From assembly GCF_029953635.1 (NCBI RefSeq), contig NZ_CP124543.1:4691455-4755454 (forward strand): DNA of 64,000 nt, read 5' to 3'. Below the pieces are notes generated by a model, which saw only the letters and a list, made by a program, of their open reading frames with translations, had not been told where the DNA came from and searched no databases. Of this stretch, positions 16,073 through 25,071 are shown one piece after another (within the stretch, counting starts at the first letter, position 1; every line of letters starts with the position of its first letter). Made by a program: the position numbers and the translations under genes. The DNA is from Halotia branconii CENA392 (GTDB taxonomy: Bacteria; Cyanobacteriota; Cyanobacteriia; Cyanobacteriales; Nostocaceae).

Positions 16073-16646
16073 TAGTCAGTAGTGAACTTGGGCAGTTCAT
16101 CCACTTGTTTTGACCACGCCGCAACAAACTCGCCCTTAGAAACCTGCCTCCAAGTAGACGATTCCAACTTATCAACTGGGACACGAGTTTCCTTGTGTGG
16201 TTGCATAAGTAAAACCCGTGGCACAACACCACCCTCAGAGTCGAAGAAACTATGAGTAGGAATTGACACGGCTGCATTACCAGATTTCTCATTCACCATG
16301 AGTTGCCCGTGGTGCTGAGTTGCAAACTCAACCGCTTCAATAGCAGTTTGAATGTTGTTCTTTTGAACACGCTCCACCTTAAGATAATTGGTTACACTAC
16401 CAGTCTCAGGGTGAGTATACACTGTCTCACAACTTACAACAGTAAACCGTTCTGCGCGTAGAGTTTCTACACCCACTTCAAACACACCATTTGCGATCGC
16501 AGTTTCAATCTGTTGACTCAGCAGTAATTCAAACCTCTCGAAAATGAGATTCTGCATTCTTATCCTCAAAGCCAGCAGACGATTGAGGAACTGACGTAGC
16601 GGTGGCAGGTCAATTTTCATACCGCCTTCATGAGATGTTAAGCTGA
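16072..16646 (-). pseudogene. strawberry-notch-like helicase, C-terminal fragment
   Basis: From ATG 16620 the frame reads MKIDLPPLRQFLNRLLALR, then QNLIFERFELLLSQQIE and FEVGVETLRAERF. This FLNR-L-L-(x)-QN-LF pattern resembles the C-terminal part of strawberry-notch-type DNA helicases found on cyanobacterial plasmids and phages. The stop at 16072-16074 uses the first base of the inserted ISAzo13 end, so the protein is cut there. IS630 at 16647 cuts the upstream side. Without the helicase core it cannot be a working helicase. The family call is by eye. Confidence 0.45.
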
Positions 16647-17785
16647 TACCATTTCACGAAAAGCCTGATACAAATAAAGCATCCAGAATAAAACCCCAAC
16701 CTGTAATATTCGCAACAATTGATGTGTTTAATTCCTCAAGACGTTGCCAAATAACTGTTCTTAACTCGTCCAAATTAGCAAAGCATTCCCAACTTAAATT
16801 CCTTTTTACTTCTTCCCATAAACGTTCAATGGGATTGACTTGGGGAGTATGTGGAGGTTGAAATAATAAAATAATATTTTCTGGAATTTTAAGAGTCTGG
16901 CTTAAATGAAAAGCACCATTGTCTAATTGAAGTATGTGTATATCTTCCGGATACGTAGCTGCAAACTGTTCTAAAAAGATATTGAAGCAAGCTGTGTTGA
17001 GATGAGAGAATTCCCAAATATAATACTCACCAGTTAACGGCTCTACTAAACCATATAAATAGAAATTTTCTCGTTTCCATTGCATGATGCCAATAGGTTT
17101 AATGCCACAAAGCGTGATCAGTCTTCCTAATTCTGTTTTTAATCCTACACGGCTTTCATCACCACACCAGTATCTAATTTCTTTATGTTTATCTTTTGGC
17201 TCTATGACGTGTTTTTTTATAACTTCTAGGTATTGTGGCAGTTTTTTTTAAATTCTAATTCTGCTTCTTCATTGTGTTTTATCCCTACTGCTCTTGGTAC
17301 TTTTAACTTCGCTTTCATTCGATAGCGTACTGTATCATGTACTACTTTATACGACGCTCTCACACCTTGAACCGCTTTCAACCATGTTCGGATTTCTTCA
17401 TAGCTTTTAAATCCAAATGGCTGTTCAAGTTCTTTTAAAAGTTGTTCTTTGGTCGAACCATCAATAATTGGCGGTCGCCCTGGACTTTTTTTTGTTGACA
17501 ATAGACCGTTTATTCCCGACTCTGTATATGTTTTTAACCATCTTTGCACTGTCACTCTTTCTCTGCCTACGACAAAAGCTGCATCCTGTACCGTTCTTAC
17601 TTGCCCCATTTTCAGTAAATACAAAGCTTGAACTCGTTCACGGCTTGATGCTGTTTTCTGTTTGACGAGCAGTTCATGCAACTGTTGGACTGATTCTTTT
17701 ATTTCGACTTTGGTGACTCCAACCATTTTTACCCGTTCATATTTATTCCTAATTTATCTGTATCATACTTTTAGTGAATTGGTAT
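16647..17785 (-). mobile_element. IS630-family insertion sequence, copy 1
   Basis: 1139 bp, ends TACCATTTCACG and CGTGAAATGG/ATACCAATTCAC types, apparently identical to 20139-21277 and 56235-57373 but inverted. The flanking dinucleotide is GA on both sides (16645-16646, 17786-17787), unlike the TA of the other two copies. Confidence 0.9.
16654..17726 (-). CDS. IS630-family transposase, -1 frameshift product
   Basis: Frame 1 runs from ATG 17726 to a stop at 17226; the protein continues in the -1 frame to 16654. The shift point is an A8 run (TTT AAA AAA AAC), which fits a programmed -1 slip. The N-terminal HTH includes TVQDAAFVVGRERVTVQRW. DDE residues: GDESRVG, LQLDNGAFH, NPIERLWEEVKR. All three copies in the window share the split, which supports programmed frameshifting. 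Confidence 0.85.
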
Positions 17786-17934
17786 GACTGGATTGTTCTG
17801 GTAGTTAGCGGACGTTGATCAATTAAGGTTTTAGTTAGTTCCTGGGCAACATTTACCACTGATTGCCCGTAATCAATAATGGTTTGCAGGTCGAACAGAG
17901 AACCCTGTGTAGCTGTAGCAATTTGGTTCATCAT
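17786..17934 (-). pseudogene. small gene interrupted by IS630
   Basis: From ATG 17934 the frame reads MMNQIATATQGSLFDLQTII and continues about 50 residues before entering the IS. Removing the IS and one GA gives only a few more codons before a stop, so the pre-insertion product was about 53 residues. I do not recognise it. It lay just upstream of the strawberry-notch-like fragment. Confidence 0.4.
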
Positions 17935-18009
17935 GATTGCTATATATATTTTCAGTGAAATTCGGCGTAGCCATTGCTGCTCTGCTTAGTTGCCCAGAGC
18001 AGCAGGAGA

Positions 18010-18399
18010 TCAAGAAATTAAACTCAATTGTTTGAAATAAATTTGATGTGAATGTTCATCCTCAATCCACAAAAAGGCACATTCGAGGTTATGAAGAAAT
18101 TCTTGCCAGGATTTAGGAGGTGATATGCTACGAGATGTCTGGTAGTCTGCATACTTGTTCACCAAATCAGCCAATTCAATCATGTTTGAATATGTATCGA
18201 ACGCCAGTTGATGGCACTTTGTACGAATACGTCTTTTCGTCCTTTCAGTTGAAGTATTCCAGAAAATACTCCAATATGTTTGGTGGTACTCTTTTGACAA
18301 GGCAATCGCTGTTTCTAAATACTGTCGTGCGATCGCAAAATCTGGGTCATCTGAAGCATACTTGAGTGCCACCGCCAAAGCACAATGAGCCGATTGCAT
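18010..18399 (-). CDS. hypothetical protein, helical
   Basis: 129 residues opening MQSAHCALAVALKYASDDPD with TPR-like helices at the start (FAIARQYLETAIALSKEY), then a basic segment (ERTKRRIRTKCHQ). It has no membrane segment. It may contain one TPR-like hairpin; no family is recognised. It is in line with the other minus-strand genes of this accessory block. Confidence 0.5.
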   Translation of the reverse strand: MQSAHCALAVALKYASDDPDFAIARQYLETAIALSKEYHQTYWSIFWNTSTERTKRRIRTKCHQLAFDTYSNMIELADLVNKYADYQTSRSISPPKSWQEFLHNLECAFLWIEDEHSHQIYFKQLSLIS

Positions 18400-18421
18400 C
18401 GTTTGAACTAATAAATACGAA

Positions 18422-18449
18422 AATCCCCCGACTGAGCAGCCGAGGGATT
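18422..18449 (-). terminator. rho-independent terminator
   Basis: Arms 18422-18434 and 18437-18449 pair at 11 of 13 positions, the others being G-T type, followed on the minus strand by a short ATTTT. It lies directly downstream of the gene at 18469-18873. Confidence 0.6.
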
Positions 18450-18468
18450 AAAGTTTCTTAATCGATAG

Positions 18469-18873
18469 TTAAGTCACCTGTTTTCGTGATCTACCTTTTT
18501 GTGGAGTTTTAGTAGATGGTGCTTTTGTAGTAGATTTGGTCTTTTCAGAAGTTTTGGAACGTTTCGACTTTTGTTTGATTTCTTTAGCTGGTGGCAGTAA
18601 GTTTAATTTAGGGAATGCCAACAAAACTGATGAAGTTTCAACACTAGGAGTTGAACTTTCTACGCTCAGACTCCAAGGGTCAGGCTCTTGCTCAAGCTGA
18701 GGTGTAACAACTGGAATTGCTGCTGGTGCTGGTTGCAAAATGTTATCTTGTGTGAATGTAGTAGTGTTAGTATCTAGAACGAAAAGTCTATTAGTGAAAT
18801 CGAAAATCATTAAAGCTACAAACGCCCAAAAGATAATTTCAATAGCCAGTGTTAATGTTGATTGAATTTCCAT
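18469..18873 (-). CDS. hypothetical single-pass membrane protein
   Basis: 134 residues from ATG 18873, chosen because GAGGA lies just upstream; the frame is open to a TTG at 18888. One hydrophobic helix near the N-terminus (LAIEIIFWAFVALMIFDF) is followed by a Pro/Gln-rich linker and a strongly basic Lys/Ser/Thr tail (KQKSKRSKTSEKTKSTTK). The layout suggests a membrane anchor with a nucleic-acid-binding tail. Function unknown. A terminator follows. Confidence 0.55.
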   Translation of the reverse strand: MEIQSTLTLAIEIIFWAFVALMIFDFTNRLFVLDTNTTTFTQDNILQPAPAAIPVVTPQLEQEPDPWSLSVESSTPSVETSSVLLAFPKLNLLPPAKEIKQKSKRSKTSEKTKSTTKAPSTKTPQKGRSRKQVT

Positions 18874-19039
18874 TGAATTTTTCCTCAATACTTTGATTGT
18901 TCACATTGTTTAAGCGCAGCTTTTCTTCCTTTATCTAAATGAAAAGCGCTAATATTTTCACTAATTTCAGGCGTAGCCTTTCTTGGTGTTTGCGCGATGT
19001 GCTAATTTTGAGGTTGGTCACATTTCTATTAGTCAGGGT

Positions 19040-19312
19040 ATGTATCCAGAGAACTGGAAGCAACTTGCCACATCTATAAAAGAATCCTCCAACTGGCGTT
19101 GCAGTAAGTGCGGTCGCCCTGGTTTGCGCCCTGGTGAAAAAAATCCTGACTTGACCAAGCCTCGCGCTTACACGCTTCAGGTACACCACTGGAACCGCGA
19201 TCCTTCTGATAATCGGGTCAATAACTTAGTCTGCCTTTGTCCTCGCTGTCATCTCTCCTATCATCAATTCCGACGAGGCAATGTTTCTCCTGGGCAATTG
19301 TCATTGTTCTAA
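19040..19312 (+). CDS. HNH endonuclease
   Basis: About 90 residues from ATG 19040 (MYPENWKQLATSIKESSNW). The zinc and active-site pattern is clear: CSKCGRPG, then LQVHHWNRDPSDNRVNNLV, then CLCPRCHLSYHQ. This is the HNH fold with two CxxC pairs. It probably nicks or cuts DNA in the mobile region. The open frame reaches back to 18983, but those residues are not family-like. Confidence 0.85.
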   Translation: MYPENWKQLATSIKESSNWRCSKCGRPGLRPGEKNPDLTKPRAYTLQVHHWNRDPSDNRVNNLVCLCPRCHLSYHQFRRGNVSPGQLSLF

Positions 19313-19387
19313 TCCTGGCGATGCACAAACATTACAAAACTACAAGCAGAAACTATGATTGAAGAAGTAAGACCACAAAGCTAATCA

Positions 19388-19639
19388 ATGCCCAGCAAGA
19401 TAATTCAAGTCAAAGAGTACACAGTCAGAGCGCATAAACGTGAAATTCATACTCGCGTTTTTAACTTTGTCTGTAAACAGTGCGACGAGCCGACAAAGCG
19501 TGAAACGTTTGGCCCACGTCCTCTATATTGCGAGAAATGCCGACCGCCACAAGCACCGAAAAAGTCTTCGGTTGTTCCTTTGAGGAAAAGAAAACCCAGG
19601 GCTACAACCTACAAAAGCGATGTGGATTTAGCGAACTAG
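19388..19639 (+). CDS. small zinc-ribbon-like protein
   Basis: 83 residues with CKQCDEPTKRETFGPRPLYC followed by EKCRPP, i.e. CxxC-(n)-CxxC, likely one zinc ribbon, and a basic Lys/Arg tail (PLRKRKPRATT). It probably binds nucleic acid. It follows the HNH gene by 75 bp on the same strand and ends before a strong terminator. Confidence 0.55.
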   Translation: MPSKIIQVKEYTVRAHKREIHTRVFNFVCKQCDEPTKRETFGPRPLYCEKCRPPQAPKKSSVVPLRKRKPRATTYKSDVDLAN

Positions 19640-19665
19640 TCATAGTGGTGCGGTCGCTTCGTTGT

Positions 19666-19712
19666 ACACCAAAAAAGCTTCTGGAACAATTAACCAGAAG
19701 CTTTTTTGGTGT
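19666..19712. terminator. strong bidirectional terminator
   Basis: A perfect 19-bp stem (ACACCAAAAAAGCTTCTGG and complement at 19694-19712) with a 9-nt loop and A/T tracts on both sides. It lies between convergent genes ending at 19639 and 19760. Confidence 0.85.
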
Positions 19713-19759
19713 GTTTTGACTTGGAACGATTTTAACAAATGAATACCAAATTAATCGAG

Positions 19760-20101
19760 CTATTCTAATTTCCAACCATCAAACAAATTTGGTTGATCAA
19801 CTCCATAGCGCCTTTGTATCAATCGTCGCAACTCTGCGATTGTGTTTGCTGACTGCATCAGTACCAAAACCGATATGAGATGAGAAGATAATCTTTTTTT
19901 GGTTTCCTTGTCTAGCATCTGGTGAATTTTGTGCCGTCTGCGCCCATTTGGAAGAACGGGATTGACTTCATCAAGTTTGGCTCGTTCTTGGGGAGTCATC
20001 CAGTTGTATACTAGTTCCCAATAATACAGCCCGTTTCTAATGCTCTTTTTATGCAACTTAGTAATACGTGCAAGATGCTCTTCAAACTCGCTTTCAAACA
20101 T
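19760..20101 (-). CDS. P63C-domain protein, probably 5'-truncated
   Basis: 113 residues with GLYYWELVYNWMTPQERAKL, NPVLPNGRRRHKIHQML and a late HLISVLVLMQSANT. This matches the P63C domain seen at the C-terminus of some phage and plasmid proteins. The frame is open upstream of ATG 20101 up to the IS630 end (ILETPQPWTRMFESEF), which also looks family-like, so the annotated start may be only an internal Met of a gene cut by the IS. Function unknown. Confidence 0.6.
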   Translation of the reverse strand: MFESEFEEHLARITKLHKKSIRNGLYYWELVYNWMTPQERAKLDEVNPVLPNGRRRHKIHQMLDKETKKRLSSHLISVLVLMQSANTIAELRRLIQRRYGVDQPNLFDGWKLE

Positions 20102-20138
20102 GCGTGTCCAAGGTTGCGGAGTTTCCAGAATACGGCTA

Positions 20139-21277
20139 ATACCAATTCACTAAAAGTATGATACAGATAAATTAGGAATAAATATGAACGGGTAAAAATG
20201 GTTGGAGTCACCAAAGTCGAAATAAAAGAATCAGTCCAACAGTTGCATGAACTGCTCGTCAAACAGAAAACAGCATCAAGCCGTGAACGAGTTCAAGCTT
20301 TGTATTTACTGAAAATGGGGCAAGTAAGAACGGTACAGGATGCAGCTTTTGTCGTAGGCAGAGAAAGAGTGACAGTGCAAAGATGGTTAAAAACATATAC
20401 AGAGTCGGGAATAAACGGTCTATTGTCAACAAAAAAAAGTCCAGGGCGACCGCCAATTATTGATGGTTCGACCAAAGAACAACTTTTAAAAGAACTTGAA
20501 CAGCCATTTGGATTTAAAAGCTATGAAGAAATCCGAACATGGTTGAAAGCGGTTCAAGGTGTGAGAGCGTCGTATAAAGTAGTACATGATACAGTACGCT
20601 ATCGAATGAAAGCGAAGTTAAAAGTACCAAGAGCAGTAGGGATAAAACACAATGAAGAAGCAGAATTAGAATTTAAAAAAAACTGCCACAATACCTAGAA
20701 GTTATAAAAAAACACGTCATAGAGCCAAAAGATAAACATAAAGAAATTAGATACTGGTGTGGTGATGAAAGCCGTGTAGGATTAAAAACAGAATTAGGAA
20801 GACTGATCACGCTTTGTGGCATTAAACCTATTGGCATCATGCAATGGAAACGAGAAAATTTCTATTTATATGGTTTAGTAGAGCCGTTAACTGGTGAGTA
20901 TTATATTTGGGAATTCTCTCATCTCAACACAGCTTGCTTCAATATCTTTTTAGAACAGTTTGCAGCTACGTATCCGGAAGATATACACATACTTCAATTA
21001 GACAATGGTGCTTTTCATTTAAGCCAGACTCTTAAAATTCCAGAAAATATTATTTTATTATTTCAACCTCCACATACTCCCCAAGTCAATCCCATTGAAC
21101 GTTTATGGGAAGAAGTAAAAAGGAATTTAAGTTGGGAATGCTTTGCTAATTTGGACGAGTTAAGAACAGTTATTTGGCAACGTCTTGAGGAATTAAACAC
21201 ATCAATTGTTGCGAATATTACAGGTTGGGGTTTTATTCTGGATGCTTTATTTGTATCAGGCTTTTCGTGAAATGGTA
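20139..21277 (+). mobile_element. IS630-family insertion sequence, copy 2
   Basis: 1139 bp, ends ATACCAATTCAC and GTGAAATGGTA, flanked by TA at 20137-20138 and 21278-21279. Same sequence as the copies at 16647 (inverted) and 56235. It lies between the 5' sides of a minus-strand gene and a plus-strand gene. Confidence 0.9.
20198..21270 (+). CDS. IS630-family transposase, -1 frameshift product
   Basis: Frame 1 is 20198-20698; the product continues in the -1 frame to 21270 after an A8 run near 20676-20683. It has the same HTH and DDE residues as the other two copies, and both frames are intact. Confidence 0.85.
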
Positions 21278-21279
21278 TA

Positions 21280-22176
21280 AGGATTGGGTTACAAACAGAA
21301 GCTACAACCCAGGCCCAACAGCAAGTACAAGAACAACTGACCTCTTTACAAAACCTGTTTCAGAAACAAAAGGAAGAGAACATCCAGTTGCAGCAACGGC
21401 TGTTTGAGTTAGAAGGGCTAAGGCAGTTAGAACTGGAGAACCAGAGACTACAAAAACGTATTCAGGAATTAGAACGTGCTGTAGAAGAACGTCCCGCGCA
21501 AGAATGGAGTAATACTCTAACCAAACAGGCAACTAAGGCACTGAATAAGCAAGTCAAGCAAGCTTTAGAGCAAACAATTGACCTGCGATCGCTGGCACAG
21601 GAACCACCAAAAGAAAATGCTCAGGAGTGCTTACGGTTGATGGGTATTGCTTTGGGGAATCTGGCTTTTGCTATGAACAATACCAAAGCATTAGAAGCTG
21701 CGGCTTTGATTCTGGGAAGTGAACCAACACCGCAAGCGATCGCATATCGGGCAGAACAATTGCAACTACTACCCCAAGCAGTCAGTGATATTAGGGCTGT
21801 GCTGTCCAAGCCTGGGTGTAGCTGGTGGGATTATCTGGAAGTGTCCCAGGAATACGAGGTTATCAAAAACGATTACTGGGCGGAATTAACCTCACAAGAA
21901 ACTGAGCTAATCACCGCTTTGGAGCAAGCCGAATCCTCACTCATTGCGGAACCAATGGTTCCTGAAGAAATACCTGCCGAGTCTGGTTCTTCTGATTGTG
22001 AAGTGATTGGGCTTGGGTCGATTGTTGCCCACGCGGATATCTATTGCGCTTTGTACAACGCCAGAGGTGAAGTCATCGAAGACATGGGTGATGAAGTTTG
22101 GGTGGCTTGGCAGCATTGGAAGGACAAACCCAAAAAGACTGACCGATATTTCAAGGATGAGTTGCGGCTTTTGTAA
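21280..22176 (+). CDS. coiled-coil protein, 5' end lost to IS630
   Basis: The frame is open from the IS edge at 21280 (RIGLQTEATTQAQQQVQEQL) to the stop at 22176; the first possible start inside is TTG 21388. Residues before and after that TTG form one continuous Gln/Glu-rich coiled coil (QQRLFELEGLRQLELENQRL), so the true N-terminus lies beyond the IS. The C-terminal half is globular, with WWDYLEVSQEY and DEVWVAWQHWKDKP. Not a family I know; typical of plasmid-borne genes. Confidence 0.55.
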   Translation, partial: RIGLQTEATTQAQQQVQEQLTSLQNLFQKQKEENIQLQQRLFELEGLRQLELENQRLQKRIQELERAVEERPAQEWSNTLTKQATKALNKQVKQALEQTIDLRSLAQEPPKENAQECLRLMGIALGNLAFAMNNTKALEAAALILGSEPTPQAIAYRAEQLQLLPQAVSDIRAVLSKPGCSWWDYLEVSQEYEVIKNDYWAELTSQETELITALEQAESSLIAEPMVPEEIPAESGSSDCEVIGLGSIVAHADIYCALYNARGEVIEDMGDEVWVAWQHWKDKPKKTDRYFKDELRLL

Positions 22177-22276
22177 TCCGTAGATTGTGACTTTTTAGAC
22201 CAGCTTTTACGAATACCAAAACCCAGCGTGAGCGTTGGGTGAGATTGTCGTGCGCCAAAACTTAGGAGATTGTAAA

Positions 22277-23674
22277 ATGACAGCAACCATTACAAAACCC
22301 GCTAAAAAATCTACCAAGGAGAAACCACAGTCTCCATACAAGCGACTTCATGTGATCATCCCCATTGAAGATATGCTTTGGGCTTCCCAACAAAAACCGT
22401 CTGTAAACCAATTGTGGCAGGAGTGCTGGACATCTGACCCTTATGGTTCGAGGTGGATGCCCTTGTCTACGGCTTTGGGTTACAGCAGTTTTATCTGTGC
22501 AAAGAAAATTCTCTCTGAAAGTGGGCTGTTCATTTTTAAGCCGGACAAGTCAATACAGGATGGGCGTGAAACAGTTGGCTGGATGGTGCGGAATTTGCAT
22601 GGCAGTCGTATGAAAGAGTTTTGGGAGAAGGTCAATACTGAAACCCAAGAAGCAAATTCTACAAAACAAGAATCAAATGCTGAGAATACAGAGGTAAATG
22701 CTGGCTCTGAAGAAATGCGTTGTAATTATACAGCGTCTATTTCAGATAAAACGCAGTCAGAGCAACGGTTTCAAAAACCCTCACGAACTGTTCAGGAACA
22801 CCTCACAAACTCTTCAGTAGAGTTTGTGAGGTGTGTTTCCACGCAAGACAAAAATTTGGGTGAAGATGCGACGGCTGACGCGCCTTTTAGGGGCGCGTCG
22901 CCTCAAACCCTCAAAAGCGTGGAAGAAGAGAAAGAAGAGTTACCTGCGGTAACGGACTGCACGACGCTGACGCTTGTAGAAGCTGTGCCGAGTCAATCCG
23001 TTTCGTTGTTGGTAAAAAACGAGGATTTGGGTAAGGATGCGATCTCCCCTCATGAAGACACATTTTCCGCCGCCCCGGCCGATTCAAATTTAGAAAACCT
23101 TAATCAGCCCCAAGACCAAGCTCAACCAAGCCTGTCTGCTTCGTTGGCGACAAAGAATGAAGATTTAAGTAGTGATGCGATCGCTCCTCATGAAGACAAT
23201 TTTTCCGCCGCGCCCGTTGCTGTAAATTTAGAAAACCTCAATCAGCCCCAGAACCAAGCTCAACCGAACCTGTCTGCTTCGTTGGTGGTGAAGAACCAGA
23301 ATTTGGTTGATGAACCAGGAACCCATCATGAGGACACGGTTTCCGCCGCCCCTGCCGTTCCAGAAAACAGCCATTCCGCCCCGTCCAGCCAGGAACCAAA
23401 AGCCCATCCTGAAGGCGTTTGTGCTGTAGCGGCTGACTCCGCTCCTGAAAAATGGTCTTATGAGGCTGTTGTTGAGAGATCGAGAGTGCGGCCCTGGCGT
23501 ATGGAGAAGCTCAAGATGGCGGAACAATGGCGCGAAAATCCTGGGGATGATTTCTTGATGGAGTGCTGGAGTGATGATCCGGCTTTGCGGATTGTGATCA
23601 AGAAATTGGTGATCAAGTGTCCGCATTGGGGACTGGTAGCGGCGGATGGGGTGCTGTTGAAGTGGGAGGGGTAG
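22277..23674 (+). CDS. hypothetical protein with internal repeats
   Basis: 465 residues from ATG 22277, with Shine-Dalgarno AGGAG at 22264-22268. The N-terminal domain (about 100 residues, KRLHVIIPIEDMLWASQQKP) looks globular. The low-complexity middle has three imperfect copies of a roughly 50-residue unit (LVKNEDLGKDAISPHEDTFS, then SAAP and NLENLNQPQ). The C-terminal domain includes RPWRMEKLKMAEQWRENPGD. A GC-rich palindrome (GACGCGCCTTTTAGGGGCGCG) is embedded in frame near 22880. Function unknown; the layout suggests a replication or regulatory protein of a plasmid. Confidence 0.55.
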   Translation: MTATITKPAKKSTKEKPQSPYKRLHVIIPIEDMLWASQQKPSVNQLWQECWTSDPYGSRWMPLSTALGYSSFICAKKILSESGLFIFKPDKSIQDGRETVGWMVRNLHGSRMKEFWEKVNTETQEANSTKQESNAENTEVNAGSEEMRCNYTASISDKTQSEQRFQKPSRTVQEHLTNSSVEFVRCVSTQDKNLGEDATADAPFRGASPQTLKSVEEEKEELPAVTDCTTLTLVEAVPSQSVSLLVKNEDLGKDAISPHEDTFSAAPADSNLENLNQPQDQAQPSLSASLATKNEDLSSDAIAPHEDNFSAAPVAVNLENLNQPQNQAQPNLSASLVVKNQNLVDEPGTHHEDTVSAAPAVPENSHSAPSSQEPKAHPEGVCAVAADSAPEKWSYEAVVERSRVRPWRMEKLKMAEQWRENPGDDFLMECWSDDPALRIVIKKLVIKCPHWGLVAADGVLLKWEG

Positions 23675-23680
23675 CGAGTG

Positions 23681-24154
23681 CTATCGATTAGTGGCATATT
23701 TCAGCAACCGTTCCCACTCCCAACGCCACGCAGTATCTACCGTGATTTCTTTGCCGTTAGTGAACTTGATAAATTCTGTGCCATTGTCATAAAAAACATC
23801 AGCAACAAGGCGATTACGTAAATCATACCCCCATGTTTTGGCGGCAGCATTCCACCACCTCTGCCCTGGTGATTCTAGTATGGGTAACTCAAGGTACTCA
23901 TCTTTCCAAGCCATTGGCTTCCATTGCTCTCGTAAAGCCCGAATTAATATTTGGCTGGGGAATACTTCTTTGTTATTTTCACGTAGCCACAGTATGTAAC
24001 TAATCGTACTTTTAAGCGCATTCTCTAAATCATAAGTGCAAGCTTCTAGAATCATTTGCACGTCTTCGAGTGAAAAGTTAACGCCGAGGCTAACTAACGC
24101 TCGTTCGTACTGCTTGAATATCTCGTATTCAACGGAGTCTTTTTCCCAGAACAT
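23681..24154 (-). CDS. hypothetical protein
   Basis: 157 residues, ATG 24154 with GAGGTAG just upstream. It opens MFWEKDSVEYEIFKQYERAL and ends in a Trp-rich segment (WRWEWERLLKYATNR). No known family. Its 3' part recurs in degraded form at 25434-25585. It is divergent from the RNA ligase gene, with a palindrome between them. Confidence 0.55.
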   Translation of the reverse strand: MFWEKDSVEYEIFKQYERALVSLGVNFSLEDVQMILEACTYDLENALKSTISYILWLRENNKEVFPSQILIRALREQWKPMAWKDEYLELPILESPGQRWWNAAAKTWGYDLRNRLVADVFYDNGTEFIKFTNGKEITVDTAWRWEWERLLKYATNR

Positions 24155-24195
24155 GAAACTACCTCAAAACATGAAATAGTGGTTAGTTTCTTTTT

Positions 24196-24217
24196 ATATA
24201 CTACGAGTGTAGTATAT
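24196..24217. promoter_or_regulatory. palindromic operator candidate
   Basis: A perfect 9-bp inverted repeat ATATACTAC-GAGT-GTAGTATAT in the 110-bp gap between the divergent genes at 24154 and 24265. AT-rich sequence that could hold both promoters surrounds it. The position suits a repressor controlling both genes. Confidence 0.45.
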
Positions 24218-24264
24218 ATAGTATTAAATACAAGCTAAGAGTTTCCAAAGTCTGAAAAATTTTT

Positions 24265-25032
24265 ATGAGTTACGATTTTTCGGTGCGAAGTTGTGATTTA
24301 AACAAGCTCAACTCCATGACCAAATACCCTAGTATTCCAACGTATCATGCGTTAGGTGATAAAGGGAGATTGCTTGATGAGTTCGTCAGGTTCAATGGAG
24401 AGATTACCTTAACTGAGAAAGTAGACGGGACTAACTCTCGCATTATTATGTTGCCAGATGGCAACTACATTTTAGGCAGTAGGGAAGAATTGCTGTTTGC
24501 CAAAGGCGATCTCATTGGGAATCCAGCACTAGGAATTGTAAATGCTCTTAGGAGTGTTGCAGATTTACTACCGCAGTCAGAGCATAATATTATTGTTGTT
24601 TATCTTGAACTGTATGGTGGCAAAGTCACGGCTGCCAGTAAGCAATATACAGCAAAGCAAAATGTCAGTTGGCGGCTATTTGATGTTGCGGTGATTACAG
24701 ATATTGTCACGCTGTTTACTAAGTCTGTACAACAATTAGCAGCATGGCGAGACAATGGTGGGCAGACATTTTTAGATGAAGACCAACTAAAGAAAGCATC
24801 TATTGAATTTGGATTTGAACTAACACCGCGACTTGCAACTGTTGAAGCACTGCCCATAAGTATTGAGGAAACTTATGAGTTTCTTCAGCAGATGTTACCA
24901 ACAACAAAAGTAGCTCTAGATGAAGGTGCTGGTGGTCGAGCCGAGGGTATTGTTGCCCGAACTTACGAGCGCAGTGCGATCGCCAAGATTCGTTTTGAGG
25001 ATTATGAACGTCACACTAAACGTCGTCAGTGA
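24265..25032 (+). CDS. RNA ligase-like nucleotidyltransferase
   Basis: 255 residues with the covalent nucleotidyltransferase motifs in order: motif I EKVDGTNSRI (Lys52 the candidate AMP-accepting residue), GSREE, motif III VVYLELYGGKV, motif IV RAEGIVAR, and motif V AKIRFEDY. This fits the Rnl2-type RNA ligase domain, which seals RNA nicks in a repair or anti-damage role. The start could also be ATG 24316 (MTKYPSIPTYHAL). All catalytic motifs are intact. It sits in plasmid-like surroundings. Confidence 0.85.
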   Translation: MSYDFSVRSCDLNKLNSMTKYPSIPTYHALGDKGRLLDEFVRFNGEITLTEKVDGTNSRIIMLPDGNYILGSREELLFAKGDLIGNPALGIVNALRSVADLLPQSEHNIIVVYLELYGGKVTAASKQYTAKQNVSWRLFDVAVITDIVTLFTKSVQQLAAWRDNGGQTFLDEDQLKKASIEFGFELTPRLATVEALPISIEETYEFLQQMLPTTKVALDEGAGGRAEGIVARTYERSAIAKIRFEDYERHTKRRQ

Positions 25033-25071
25033 TTGAGCCAGCTTGGATTGTTTGAAAACTTAATGAGTTAA

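Noticed and set aside
17783..20141. Simple inversion between the two oppositely oriented IS630 copies
   Set aside because: Un-inverting the segment does not rejoin any of the broken frames on either side.
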